13,042 bases of DNA, taken from a bacterium UBP6_UBA1177 (GTDB taxonomy: Bacteria; UBP6; UBA1177). The DNA is taken from the NCBI GenBank assembly GCA_002310995.1, contig DBYV01000057.1, positions 1-13,042 of the forward strand, given 5' to 3'. Position 1 is the stretch's first letter, and the number at the start of each line of letters is the position of its first letter. Shown here one piece after another: positions 1 to 7,789 of the stretch. The notes beneath the pieces were generated by a model that was not told where the DNA came from, searched no databases, and was given only the letters and a program-made list of their open reading frames with translations. The position numbers and the translations under genes are program-made.

Positions 1-2
1 TT

Positions 3-344
3 GACATCACCTACAAAGGCGGCGAACCCGTTGCATTCACCCCGGCTGCACCGAGACCTGCTGCTGCAAGACCCGCTGCCGCTCCAGCTCCTGCTGCTGC
101 ACCTGCTGCCGCTCCGGCAGGCGATGTAAGCGGAAACAACGTTGTCGCTCCGATGCCAGGACTTATCATGAAAGTCCTCGTTAAAGTCGGCGACACCGTA
201 ACTGCAGGACAGAAAGTTATGACGATGGAAGCAATGAAGATGGAAAACGACATCAACTCCGGAACTGCGGGAACAGTAAAGGCCGTTCTCGTCAAGGAAG
301 GCGACAATGTCAAGGAACACCAGCCGCTTGTAACAATAGGTTAA
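3..344 (+). CDS. Biotin carrier protein/domain of sodium-pumping decarboxylase (5' end outside window)
   Basis: The reading frame is open from the window edge, so the start lies upstream. The visible 113 residues begin with a short segment, then an Ala/Pro-rich flexible linker (roughly bases 45-125), then a biotinyl/lipoyl fold. The biotinylation motif EAMKMEN is clear, with the target lysine encoded at 237-239. The conserved APMPG entry of the domain is also present. In biotin-dependent decarboxylases this domain carries CO2 from the carboxyltransferase to the membrane beta subunit. The next gene starts 9 bases downstream and encodes that beta subunit, so the two form one operon. It may be a separate gamma-type carrier, as in glutaconyl- or methylmalonyl-CoA decarboxylase, or the C-terminus of an OadA-like alpha chain. 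The part in the window cannot decide this. The linker is GC-rich low-complexity DNA and opens a spurious antisense frame. Confidence 0.93.
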   Translation, partial: DITYKGGEPVAFTPAAPRPAAARPAAAPAPAAAPAAAPAGDVSGNNVVAPMPGLIMKVLVKVGDTVTAGQKVMTMEAMKMENDINSGTAGTVKAVLVKEGDNVKEHQPLVTIG

Positions 345-353
345 GAGGCTAAA

Positions 354-2216
354 ATGAAGAAAAGTATAATTTTTATTTTTGCTATTTTCCTGAGCTTCCT
401 TCTTTTTGCCCAGGAAGAGCAGCCGGCACCGGAAAATCCCGGTCTGGCACCGCATCAGCAGGTTCAACTGCGCAATCCCGGCCAGATAAGGACTATTCCG
501 TTCAAGGTTCAGAATCCGAATTCTGTTTTTACCGGAAGCAAAGAGAACGATTCACTTGTCAGACTCGAGATCGAATACAGACTTCTTGACAACACACCGC
601 AGAAAAAGATTGAGTACGCGGCTATCGTTTCAAATAACGTTGTCGAAGGAACACCCGAATTTAAGACGATTGCAGAGCATCGTGATGAAAAAACAATTGG
701 CAGATACCTTATGATCACAGGTCTTGAGGCAGTTCTTCCTAACCAGAAAGAACAGAAGGATTCAAAACTTGCGGCAGTTGACCTTGATTCTTTTGATCCT
801 GCAAAACAGGATTACAAAATCACGGCTTACTTTCCGAACAGCGAAAGAAGGGAATACAAACATTCAGACCTTCTCCTTGCCGATAACGGTGTTGCATTCA
901 TTAACTTCGAAGCTCCGGCCGACCAGTTTGCGGTTATGCTCAGCGGCGAATCGGCTCGTGATGTTACGCTCACACGCACGCTTTCGATCAAAAACTTCGG
1001 CAAAACATACGAAGTAACTCCTCTTTTTATCAATTTCTCGCTCCGTTCGTCCGGAACGATGGAATATTACCTTCAGAAGAACAGAAGTTTCTTGGCCCGT
1101 TTCTTTAACACCACGGCTGTAGCTCATATCACGATAGGAAACCTGATAATGATGCTCGTTGCGTTCATTTTCATTTTCCTCGCGATTGCGAAAGACTATG
1201 AGCCGCTTCTTCTTCTCCCGATCGGTTTCGGTATCCTTATCGGCAACATTCCGACCGCTGCAGGCGTTCAGATCGGCGTTTACGATCCGGGCTCAGTTCT
1301 CAACTATCTCTACTTCGGAGTTCTGAAAGGTATCTATCCTCCGCTTATTTTCTTGGGTATCGGCGCAATGACCGACTTCTCCTACATGATCGCCAACCCG
1401 AAACTCATCCTTATCGGGGGAGGAGCTCAGGTAGGTATTTTCGCGGCGTTCCTTATTGCGATCTTCCTTGGATTCAATATTCAGGAAGCTGCGTCTATCG
1501 GTATCATCGGCGGCGCTGACGGTCCTACCGCTATTTTTACGACTGGTCTTATGGCTCCGCACCTTTTGGGCGCAGTCGCTATCGCGGCTTACTCGTATAT
1601 GGCTCTCGTTCCGGTTATCCAGCCCCCGATCGTAAAACTCCTTACGACCAAAAAGGAAAGACTTATCCGCATGAAACCGCCGCGTGTAGTTTCAAAGCGT
1701 GAAAGAGTCCTTTTCCCGATAGTTGCGTTCATCGTCTGCACCTTCATCGCTCCCGGCGGACTTCCACTCATCGGAATGCTTCTTCTCGGCAACATCATCA
1801 AGGAATCTGGCGTAACCGACAGACTTTCGAAGACTGCAAGCAACGCTCTTATCGATATCGTAACCGTTCTTATCGGTATCACGGTCGGTGCTTCTACAAG
1901 TGCTCAGACTTTCCTGACACCGGCATCAGTCAAAATTTTCGCTCTCGGCGCTCTTTCATTCATGATTTCAACTGCCGGCGGCGTTCTGATCGCGAAACTC
2001 ATCAACTGCTTTCTCAAACCAGGCAACAAACTCAACCCGATTATCGGTTGCGCTGGTGTTTCCGCGGTTCCTGACAGTGCACGTGTTGCACAGAATATCG
2101 GTAAACAGGCTGACCCGACGAACTACCTTCTTATGCACGCAATGGCTCCGAACGTAGCAGGCGTTATCGGTTCTGCAATCGCTGCAGGTATATTGCTCGG
2201 AATCATCCCGCACTAA
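354..2216 (+). CDS. Sodium ion-translocating decarboxylase, beta subunit, with large N-terminal extracytoplasmic extension
   Basis: This 620-residue protein ends in a typical OadB/GcdB/MmdB membrane core (about residues 255-620). The core has many hydrophobic helices and the family motifs GGADGPT (386-392), AYSYMALVP (from 412) with IQPPI and LLTTKKER after it, and GVSAVP (S570) followed by MAPNVAGVIGSA near the end. D389, Y415 and S570 probably match the aspartate, tyrosine and serine implicated in Na+ coupling in Klebsiella OadB. The beta subunit decarboxylates carboxybiotin and pumps Na+ outward. Family members are usually about 370-430 residues. Here residues 1-19 look like a signal peptide (MKKSIIFIFAIFLSFLLFA) and about 20-250 form a hydrophilic, probably beta-rich domain I do not recognise. 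The ATG follows a GAGG box 9 bases after the biotin carrier stop. Substrate (oxaloacetate, methylmalonyl-CoA or glutaconyl-CoA) cannot be told from this subunit. Confidence 0.95.
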   Translation: MKKSIIFIFAIFLSFLLFAQEEQPAPENPGLAPHQQVQLRNPGQIRTIPFKVQNPNSVFTGSKENDSLVRLEIEYRLLDNTPQKKIEYAAIVSNNVVEGTPEFKTIAEHRDEKTIGRYLMITGLEAVLPNQKEQKDSKLAAVDLDSFDPAKQDYKITAYFPNSERREYKHSDLLLADNGVAFINFEAPADQFAVMLSGESARDVTLTRTLSIKNFGKTYEVTPLFINFSLRSSGTMEYYLQKNRSFLARFFNTTAVAHITIGNLIMMLVAFIFIFLAIAKDYEPLLLLPIGFGILIGNIPTAAGVQIGVYDPGSVLNYLYFGVLKGIYPPLIFLGIGAMTDFSYMIANPKLILIGGGAQVGIFAAFLIAIFLGFNIQEAASIGIIGGADGPTAIFTTGLMAPHLLGAVAIAAYSYMALVPVIQPPIVKLLTTKKERLIRMKPPRVVSKRERVLFPIVAFIVCTFIAPGGLPLIGMLLLGNIIKESGVTDRLSKTASNALIDIVTVLIGITVGASTSAQTFLTPASVKIFALGALSFMISTAGGVLIAKLINCFLKPGNKLNPIIGCAGVSAVPDSARVAQNIGKQADPTNYLLMHAMAPNVAGVIGSAIAAGILLGIIPH

Positions 2217-2244
2217 GCGATATTTCAGCTTTTCATGATTTTAC

Positions 2245-2270
2245 GGCTCCCTTCGGGGAGCCTTTTTTTT
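2245..2270 (+). terminator. Rho-independent terminator of the decarboxylase operon
   Basis: A perfect 7-bp stem (GGCTCCC / GGGAGCC) closes a TTCG tetraloop and is followed at once by eight T residues. It starts 29 bases after the beta subunit stop codon. C(UUCG)G is an unusually stable loop. It marks the end of the metabolic operon and roughly the left edge of the AT-rich accessory region. Confidence 0.93.
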
Positions 2271-2328
2271 GCCTTTTCCCAACTCTATTGAAAAAATAGT
2301 AGTAACTTTTTAAAAACAATTTTAGCTC

Positions 2329-2355
2329 TTGACTTTTAGAAAATGTGCTTACAAA
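2329..2355 (+). promoter_or_regulatory. Weak candidate promoter for the DUF6680-like gene
   Basis: TTGACT at 2329-2334 is a good -35 box, but the best -10 nearby, TACAAA at 2350-2355, is 15 bases away and matches only 4 of 6 positions. The gene clearly has a strong ribosome site (AGGAGG, 2385-2390, 7 bases before the ATG), so some promoter must lie in this gap. This is the best one I can see. Confidence 0.25.
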
Positions 2356-2397
2356 TCAAGATGTTACCGTTGTTTTTGAAGTATAGGAGGAATTTTA

Positions 2398-2841
2398 ATG
2401 GAAAATTTTGTTATGATTTTGGTTTCAGCGTTTGTTTCTGGTGCGTTTGCTAATTTATTTACCTTGTGGTGGCAACGAAGAACAAAAATAAGAGATAATA
2501 AATTAAAAATATTTGAGGCACTTATGGCATATAGATATAATATTGTTTGTGAAGATAATGTTAAAATCTTGAATACTATAGATGTATTTTTTTATTCAGA
2601 TAAAGGTGTTAGAGAGGCTTACACTAATTTTTGGAATGAAACTTTTAAACCAAAGGAAATGAATCCACAGCCAGGGGATAAGTATCTTAAATTATTGGAA
2701 GAAATCGCTGTTGTGCTTAATCTGAAAAATATCAGATGGGATTGTATAAAATGTTATTATTATCCATGGAGTTTACAAGCAAAAATTGAAAGTGAATTTG
2801 TAACGATAGAGAAAGTTTTGAATGAATCTCAAAAAAAATGA
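2398..2841 (+). CDS. Small membrane-anchored protein, DUF6680-like, function unknown
   Basis: The 147-residue product has one hydrophobic segment at about residues 4-25, followed at once by a basic stretch (QRRTKIR), which predicts an N-terminal anchor with the rest in the cytoplasm. The following pattern, KLKIFEALMAYR, then a segment ending LNTIDVFFY, then VREAY and later LLEEIAVVLNL, resembles what I remember of DUF6680, whose role is not established. The start is well supported by AGGAGG 7 bases upstream. The coding DNA is clearly richer in A+T than the decarboxylase genes to the left, which suggests acquisition with the accessory island. It is not coupled to hsdR: 259 bases and a separate promoter lie between them. 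Any role in restriction or immunity is only guilt by association. Confidence 0.8.
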   Translation: MENFVMILVSAFVSGAFANLFTLWWQRRTKIRDNKLKIFEALMAYRYNIVCEDNVKILNTIDVFFYSDKGVREAYTNFWNETFKPKEMNPQPGDKYLKLLEEIAVVLNLKNIRWDCIKCYYYPWSLQAKIESEFVTIEKVLNESQKK

Positions 2842-2871
2842 CACGCTCTAAAAGAATATTTCCGAACATCG

Positions 2872-2900
2872 TCTGATATAATTCAGAAAATCTTTTTTTT
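2872..2900 (+). terminator. Possible weak terminator after the DUF6680-like gene
   Basis: A short 5-bp stem (TCTGA / TCAGA) with a 6-base loop is followed by four bases plus TC and then eight T residues. It lies 30 bases after the stop codon. The stem is weak and AT-rich, so termination efficiency is uncertain. Confidence 0.3.
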
Positions 2901-2993
2901 ATTAACCAATCTAAAAACAACTAAATAAAACCTTGCTTTCAAATTGAAGTGTATCTGATTTTAAATAAATTTTTTGTCAGCCTTTTAATCTGT

Positions 2994-3023
2994 TTGTTTA
3001 ATTGTTATTTGAAAATATATAAT
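2994..3023 (+). promoter_or_regulatory. Candidate promoter of the restriction operon
   Basis: A perfect TATAAT (3018-3023) lies 18 bases after TTGTTT (2994-2999), in AT-rich DNA. A transcript would begin near 3030, giving a leader of about 70 bases before the chosen hsdR start. No other good promoter is seen before hsdR, and none is needed downstream because the three genes are translationally coupled. Confidence 0.5.
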
Positions 3024-3100
3024 AAAATCAAATACTTGCGCCGTTTGGGAATTCATGTATTATGCAAAACGGTTTGGTTGGAAAAACGGAGGCAAATGAA

Positions 3101-5476
3101 ATGAAGCCACTGGACGATTTGGACGAACAATTAAAGAATGAGGAGAGCACCAAGCTAAACTACATTACTCCCGCCATTCAGAAGAAGTGGAACGCTGAAG
3201 GCGATCGGATAGTCATGGAGTACGGTAAAAGAGATTCTGGTCACTACTTTACCGACGGACAAATCCTCGTTAATAGCGACGGAACGGTAAAGCGCGGCGA
3301 GCAAAAGAAGGTTGACTATCTCCTGCTCTTCAAGAATAACCTTCCGCTTGCGCTTGTGGAGGCAAAGGGCTATGACCATGACGTGAACGAGGGTGTAAGT
3401 CAGGCGTTGGAATATGCTGCGCTCTTGGACGTTCCCTTTGCCTATGCCTCCAATGGGCAGGTATTTCACGAAGAAGACAGACTTACTGGCAGGAACCAAG
3501 AGTTCGGGAGGGATGATTTCCCGACATCAGCAGAGCTTTGGGAAAGGTATCGCAAGGCCGAGAACATCTCCGACGACGAGACGGAGCTTATCATCAGCCC
3601 CTATTACATCACTCCGGATGGAAAAACGCCCAGATACTACCAGCGCAACGCGATCAACAGGTGTATCACTGCAATCGCCAAGGGTCAGAACAGGCTCCTG
3701 CTCGTAATGGCAACGGGCACAGGCAAGACCTTTGTCGCTATGCAGATAATCTACCGTCTCTACTCGAAAGGAGCTAAGAAGCGGATTCTGTTCCTCGTGG
3801 ATCGGAATGCCCTCGCTGACCAGACATTCGATGACTTCACAGCATTCAAGAAGACTATGGTTAAGATCGGCGAAAAGTACACGCTGAAGACCGATGAAGA
3901 GATAAAAGAGCTCACAGCATACGAGGTTTTCATTTCTCTCTACCATCAGATGAAATCCGGCAAGTCAGATGAAGACGGAGATTTCGACGAGGAAGATTCC
4001 ACGGTAAGCTATTATAAGAACCTGCCGAGAGATTTCTTCGATCTGATCGTTGTTGACGAATGCCATCGTGGCTCGCTCAGGGAAGAAAGTGGCTGGCACG
4101 AGATGCTGGAATACTTCAGCCCAGCCACCCAGATAGGCCTTACGGCTACTCCGAAAGAGACAGCGTTCGGCTCGAACATTGAGTACTTCGGTGAACCCGT
4201 CTATAGCTACTCCCTTAAGCAGGGAATAGCAGATGGTTTTCTCGCGCCGTATAAGGTAATTGCTTACGAACTCGACATTGACAGAGACGGCTATATGCCG
4301 AAGCCTGGGGAGCTAGACATCAAGGGTAAACCGCTCGAAAATAGGCGTTACAAACAGCATGAGTTTGACCGGAAGCTCATTATCGACGATCGCAGAAAGC
4401 TGGTTGCAAAGAAGATCAGCGATTACATGAAACAAACTGACCGCTTCCAGAAAGTCATCGTTTTCTGCGAGACGGAAGAACATGCAGGTGCGATGGCAAA
4501 TTACCTGAGAAATGAAAACTCTGATCTCGTGAAAGAAGATCAGCGGTACATCGTTCGTATTACGGCAAACGATGAGGTCGGAAAGAAACAGATCAAGAGC
4601 TTCAAAGCACCTTCACAAAAATACCCAGTTATTGCAGTGACGAGCAAGCTCCTTTCCACAGGCGTGGATACCCAGACTGTAGAGCTTATCGTCATGGATA
4701 AAACCATCGGCTCCATGTCCGAATTCAAACAAACGCTGGGGCGGGGAACCAGAATAAAGGAGCACTACAAGGTCGGGGATGAAGAAAAGAGCAAGACGCA
4801 TTTCGTTCTCATGGATTTCCGGAAGAACTATCTGAAGTTCAGTGATCCCGATTTCGATGGTGATGTCGAGATCGTTGAGGGCGGTACGGATATGCCACTT
4901 CGAGTCAAGGAAAAGAAAAAGCGCGAGGTTTTCCGGATCAATGGCGTAAACGTCGAGATAGCCGGAAAGCAGGTGCTTTACCTCGACGAGAAGATGCAAC
5001 TTGTCAAAGAGACAAATGTTGAAGAATGCGTGAAGAACAACATTCTTGATCATTATAGTGAGTACGTGGATTTTCAGAAGAGTTGGCGGGAGTCTACGGA
5101 CAAGAGACTGCTTGTGTATGAACTTCTGCTAAACGAAACTGTAGCAAAAAAGCTAATGCAGGACATTGGTATTCCCTGTGATTACTATGACTTGATTGGT
5201 TTCTATGGTTACGGGATTCCAATTCCGCTAAAAGAAGATCGTATCAATACAGCATTGTCCTATGTTGCACGTCTTCCTAAAGAACAGCAAGAGATTATGG
5301 AGATCGTAATAGATGTCTATCGAACGACTGACTGGATAGACCTGCGACATTTAAAAATATTTAGTCTGCCGCTGTTTGCGGCCAAGGGTTACACGATCAA
5401 AACGGCGCTGAAGCCTTTTGGCGGTAAGGAAGGCTATGAGAAGGTCATTGATGAAATGGAGGAAACACTACGGTGA
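3101..5476 (+). CDS. hsdR: Type I restriction enzyme subunit R (EcoAI/EcoEI-like)
   Basis: HsdR cuts unmodified DNA after ATP-driven translocation by the type I complex. The 791-residue product has an N-terminal PD-(D/E)xK nuclease (D72, then E87-A-K89) and a superfamily 2 motor. The motor shows Walker A MATGTGKT (203-210), a DECH box (319-322), GLTATP (346-351) and motif VI QTLGRGTR (544-551). A C-terminal region resembling the EcoEI R C-terminal domain follows. Length fits the roughly 800-residue EcoAI type better than the longer EcoR124 type. I chose ATG 3101 because GGAGG (3088-3092) sits 8 bases before it. An in-frame ATG at 3062 would add 13 residues but has no ribosome site. All catalytic motifs look intact. 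The stop overlaps the GTG start of the next gene by 4 bases, so the R and MS proteins are made together. Confidence 0.96.
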   Translation: MKPLDDLDEQLKNEESTKLNYITPAIQKKWNAEGDRIVMEYGKRDSGHYFTDGQILVNSDGTVKRGEQKKVDYLLLFKNNLPLALVEAKGYDHDVNEGVSQALEYAALLDVPFAYASNGQVFHEEDRLTGRNQEFGRDDFPTSAELWERYRKAENISDDETELIISPYYITPDGKTPRYYQRNAINRCITAIAKGQNRLLLVMATGTGKTFVAMQIIYRLYSKGAKKRILFLVDRNALADQTFDDFTAFKKTMVKIGEKYTLKTDEEIKELTAYEVFISLYHQMKSGKSDEDGDFDEEDSTVSYYKNLPRDFFDLIVVDECHRGSLREESGWHEMLEYFSPATQIGLTATPKETAFGSNIEYFGEPVYSYSLKQGIADGFLAPYKVIAYELDIDRDGYMPKPGELDIKGKPLENRRYKQHEFDRKLIIDDRRKLVAKKISDYMKQTDRFQKVIVFCETEEHAGAMANYLRNENSDLVKEDQRYIVRITANDEVGKKQIKSFKAPSQKYPVIAVTSKLLSTGVDTQTVELIVMDKTIGSMSEFKQTLGRGTRIKEHYKVGDEEKSKTHFVLMDFRKNYLKFSDPDFDGDVEIVEGGTDMPLRVKEKKKREVFRINGVNVEIAGKQVLYLDEKMQLVKETNVEECVKNNILDHYSEYVDFQKSWRESTDKRLLVYELLLNETVAKKLMQDIGIPCDYYDLIGFYGYGIPIPLKEDRINTALSYVARLPKEQQEIMEIVIDVYRTTDWIDLRHLKIFSLPLFAAKGYTIKTALKPFGGKEGYEKVIDEMEETLR

Positions 5477-7788
5477 ATGGTGACGCATTAGTTAAGAAGA
5501 CAACAAAAATCATGTTTGGGGATGCCGGTATCAGTGGTACTGCACAGTACATGTCGCAGCTTGTTTGGGTGCTTTTCTTGAAAGTATTCGACTACAAAGA
5601 AGAGGAATGGGAGCTGGAAGGTAACTACTCTCCTGTCATTCCTGCGCCATTCCGGTTCAGGGATTGGGCTGATCCTCGCAAGGATGATGGCACCAAGGAT
5701 TACTCAAACAGAATTACCGGCGACAAGCTAATCGATTTTGTGAACAATACATTGTTCCCATATCTGCGAGGCATTGAGGTTGAGTACGAAGGGGAAAAGC
5801 GCCTTTTCGCCTCTGAGGATAGCAAAGCGGCGATTATCAGATCTTTCATGGCTGAGTCGCAAAACTATATGAAGGATGGTGTGCGTTTGCGTCAGCTCAT
5901 CAATGAGATAGGCGATGTTGATTTCGATGTAGCATCCGAAAAGCACGATTTCAATGACTTTTATGAAAGACTCCTGAAGGAACTGCAAAACGGAGGCAAA
6001 GCTACTGGCGAGTTCTATACTCCGAGAGCAATCACGAGCTTTATCGTCGATCATGTAGACCCGAAGATTGGTGAGAATGTAGCAGATTTTGCCTGTGGCA
6101 CAGGTGGCTTCCTTGCCGACTCCATTTCGCATCTTCAGAAGCAGGCCAAGTCGGTCGAAGATATCCACAAGATCCAAGAATCTGTTTATGGCATAGAGTG
6201 GAAGCAGCTCCCGTACATGCTCTGCGTGACGAATATGTACCTGCACAACATTGACGACCCGCATATTGTGCATGGAGATGGTCTTGCAAAGGACGTGCTG
6301 GATCTTTCTGATAGCGACCTATTCAACTGCATCGTCATGAATCCACCATTCGGAGGCGAATTCAATAAGGCCGATTTAAAGAACTTCCCTGATGACATAT
6401 CCTCATCGGAATCTGCTGACCTTTTTGTGGCAAGGATCATCTACTGCCTGAAGAAGAACGGTCGGTGTGGTCTGGTGCTTCCGGACGGTCTGCTGTTTAA
6501 CAGTGATCAGTCGAAAGTCAATCTGAAACGGCTTCTTATGACTGAATGTAATCTGCACACGGTGATCAGGCTCCCCGGCTCTGTCTTCGCACCCTATACG
6601 TCCATAAGTACAAACCTGCTGTTCTTCGACAAGACCGGAAAGACCGAGGAGGTCTGGTTCTACAGGATGGATATGCCAGAAGGCAGGAAGCATTTTAACA
6701 AAACTCACCCTATCACTCGAGAGGATATGCGAGTCATTGACGAGTGGTGGGATGACCGTCATGAGATAAAGGATGAAAAAGACGATCCTTCCATGACAGA
6801 AACGTGGAAGTCAAAAAAATATACCTTCAAGCAGATTGAGGAGACCGGATTTAATCTCGATTTGTGTGGCTTCCCCGAAGAAGAAGAGATCATCCTTTCA
6901 CCAGAGGAGACCATAGCCAACTTTAAAGAAAAGCGTGCGAGACTTGAAGCAAAATTGGATGAGAAGCTTTCCGGGTTAACTCATATTCTTTACGATGCTA
7001 CAAACAATCCTGTTGATGTAAGCGGTTTCTCTGCTATTGAAAGACAACTTGTGGAACTGCATTCTTCGTTTGCAGATAGTATGCGGAAGAGCATACTCCA
7101 GTATGCTATGCAAGGCAAACTTGTAGAGCAACGTCCAGAGGAAGGTTCTGCAAAATCATTATTAACTGATCTAACAACAAGCGATACTTTTAAAGGACAA
7201 CGTGTCAAGAGCAAAACAATCAAGAAGATTACCGAGGACGATGAGTTGTTTGATATTCCTGAAACATGGGAATGGGTTAAGCTCGGTTCTATATGTACCA
7301 TTGCGCGAGGTGGTTCTCCACGTCCAATAAAAGAATATCTAACGGATAAAAGTGATGGGGTGAATTGGATAAAAATAGGCGATGCTGATAAAGAAGGAAA
7401 GTACATTTATTCAACAGCAGAGAAAATCAAACCTTCTGGCGTAGCAAGAAGCCGAATGGTTCATGCAGGCGACTTCTTACTTACTAATTCAATGAGCTTT
7501 GGACGACCTTATATTTTGAGGGTCGATGGTTGTATTCACGACGGCTGGCTCGTAATAAGCCAGAATAGAGAAATATTTGATCAGGATTTTCTTTACTGGA
7601 TGCTTTCATCTTCATATGCATATGCACAGTTCTGTGGAAAAGTTAGTGGGTCTGTAGTTAAGAATCTGAACAGCGATAAGGTTGCTAATTCGATTTTTCC
7701 ATTACCACCGCTTGCAGAACAAAAGCGCATTGTAGAGAAATTGGAACAGATTTTACCGCGTATTGATGATCATGTAGAGGTAAATTGA
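5473..7788 (+). CDS. Type I methylase-specificity fusion: HsdM joined to a half-length HsdS with one TRD
   Basis: The 771-residue product starts at GTG 5473, inside the hsdR stop (GTGA overlap), with GGAGG at 5458-5462. Residues 1 to about 500 are HsdM, an N6-adenine methylase. They comprise an N-terminal HsdM_N-like helical domain, SAM motif I DFACGTGGF (205-213) and catalytic motif NPPFGG (290-295). A charged linker (about 480-510) leads to the usual start region of HsdS-type proteins, IERQLVELH, then MRKSILQYAMQGKL (537-550). One target-recognition domain follows (about 593-735, beginning FDIPETWEW), ending in the repeat helix LPPLAEQKRIVEKLEQIL. Normal HsdS (about 400-600 residues) has two TRDs; here the protein stops after one. 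The TRD part looks more A+T-rich than the methylase part. No separate hsdS exists in the window. Two fusions probably pair to read a bipartite, likely symmetric site. Confidence 0.93.
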   Translation: MNGDALVKKTTKIMFGDAGISGTAQYMSQLVWVLFLKVFDYKEEEWELEGNYSPVIPAPFRFRDWADPRKDDGTKDYSNRITGDKLIDFVNNTLFPYLRGIEVEYEGEKRLFASEDSKAAIIRSFMAESQNYMKDGVRLRQLINEIGDVDFDVASEKHDFNDFYERLLKELQNGGKATGEFYTPRAITSFIVDHVDPKIGENVADFACGTGGFLADSISHLQKQAKSVEDIHKIQESVYGIEWKQLPYMLCVTNMYLHNIDDPHIVHGDGLAKDVLDLSDSDLFNCIVMNPPFGGEFNKADLKNFPDDISSSESADLFVARIIYCLKKNGRCGLVLPDGLLFNSDQSKVNLKRLLMTECNLHTVIRLPGSVFAPYTSISTNLLFFDKTGKTEEVWFYRMDMPEGRKHFNKTHPITREDMRVIDEWWDDRHEIKDEKDDPSMTETWKSKKYTFKQIEETGFNLDLCGFPEEEEIILSPEETIANFKEKRARLEAKLDEKLSGLTHILYDATNNPVDVSGFSAIERQLVELHSSFADSMRKSILQYAMQGKLVEQRPEEGSAKSLLTDLTTSDTFKGQRVKSKTIKKITEDDELFDIPETWEWVKLGSICTIARGGSPRPIKEYLTDKSDGVNWIKIGDADKEGKYIYSTAEKIKPSGVARSRMVHAGDFLLTNSMSFGRPYILRVDGCIHDGWLVISQNREIFDQDFLYWMLSSSYAYAQFCGKVSGSVVKNLNSDKVANSIFPLPPLAEQKRIVEKLEQILPRIDDHVEVN

Positions 7789-7789
7789 T

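Noticed and set aside
11..313. Antisense open frame opposite the biotin carrier
   Set aside because: It arises from the GC-rich Ala/Pro linker and gives a low-complexity Ala/Gly product.
3062..3100. Longer hsdR with ATG at 3062
   Set aside because: No ribosome-binding sequence precedes 3062, whereas GGAGG lies 8 bases before the in-frame ATG at 3101.
5728..6273. Antisense open frame of 181 residues inside the HsdM region
   Set aside because: It lies opposite a strongly conserved methylase, has no family features and no credible ribosome site; it is a shadow of codon bias. The antisense frames at 3527-3946, 4613-5053 and 6990-7406 are rejected for the same reason.
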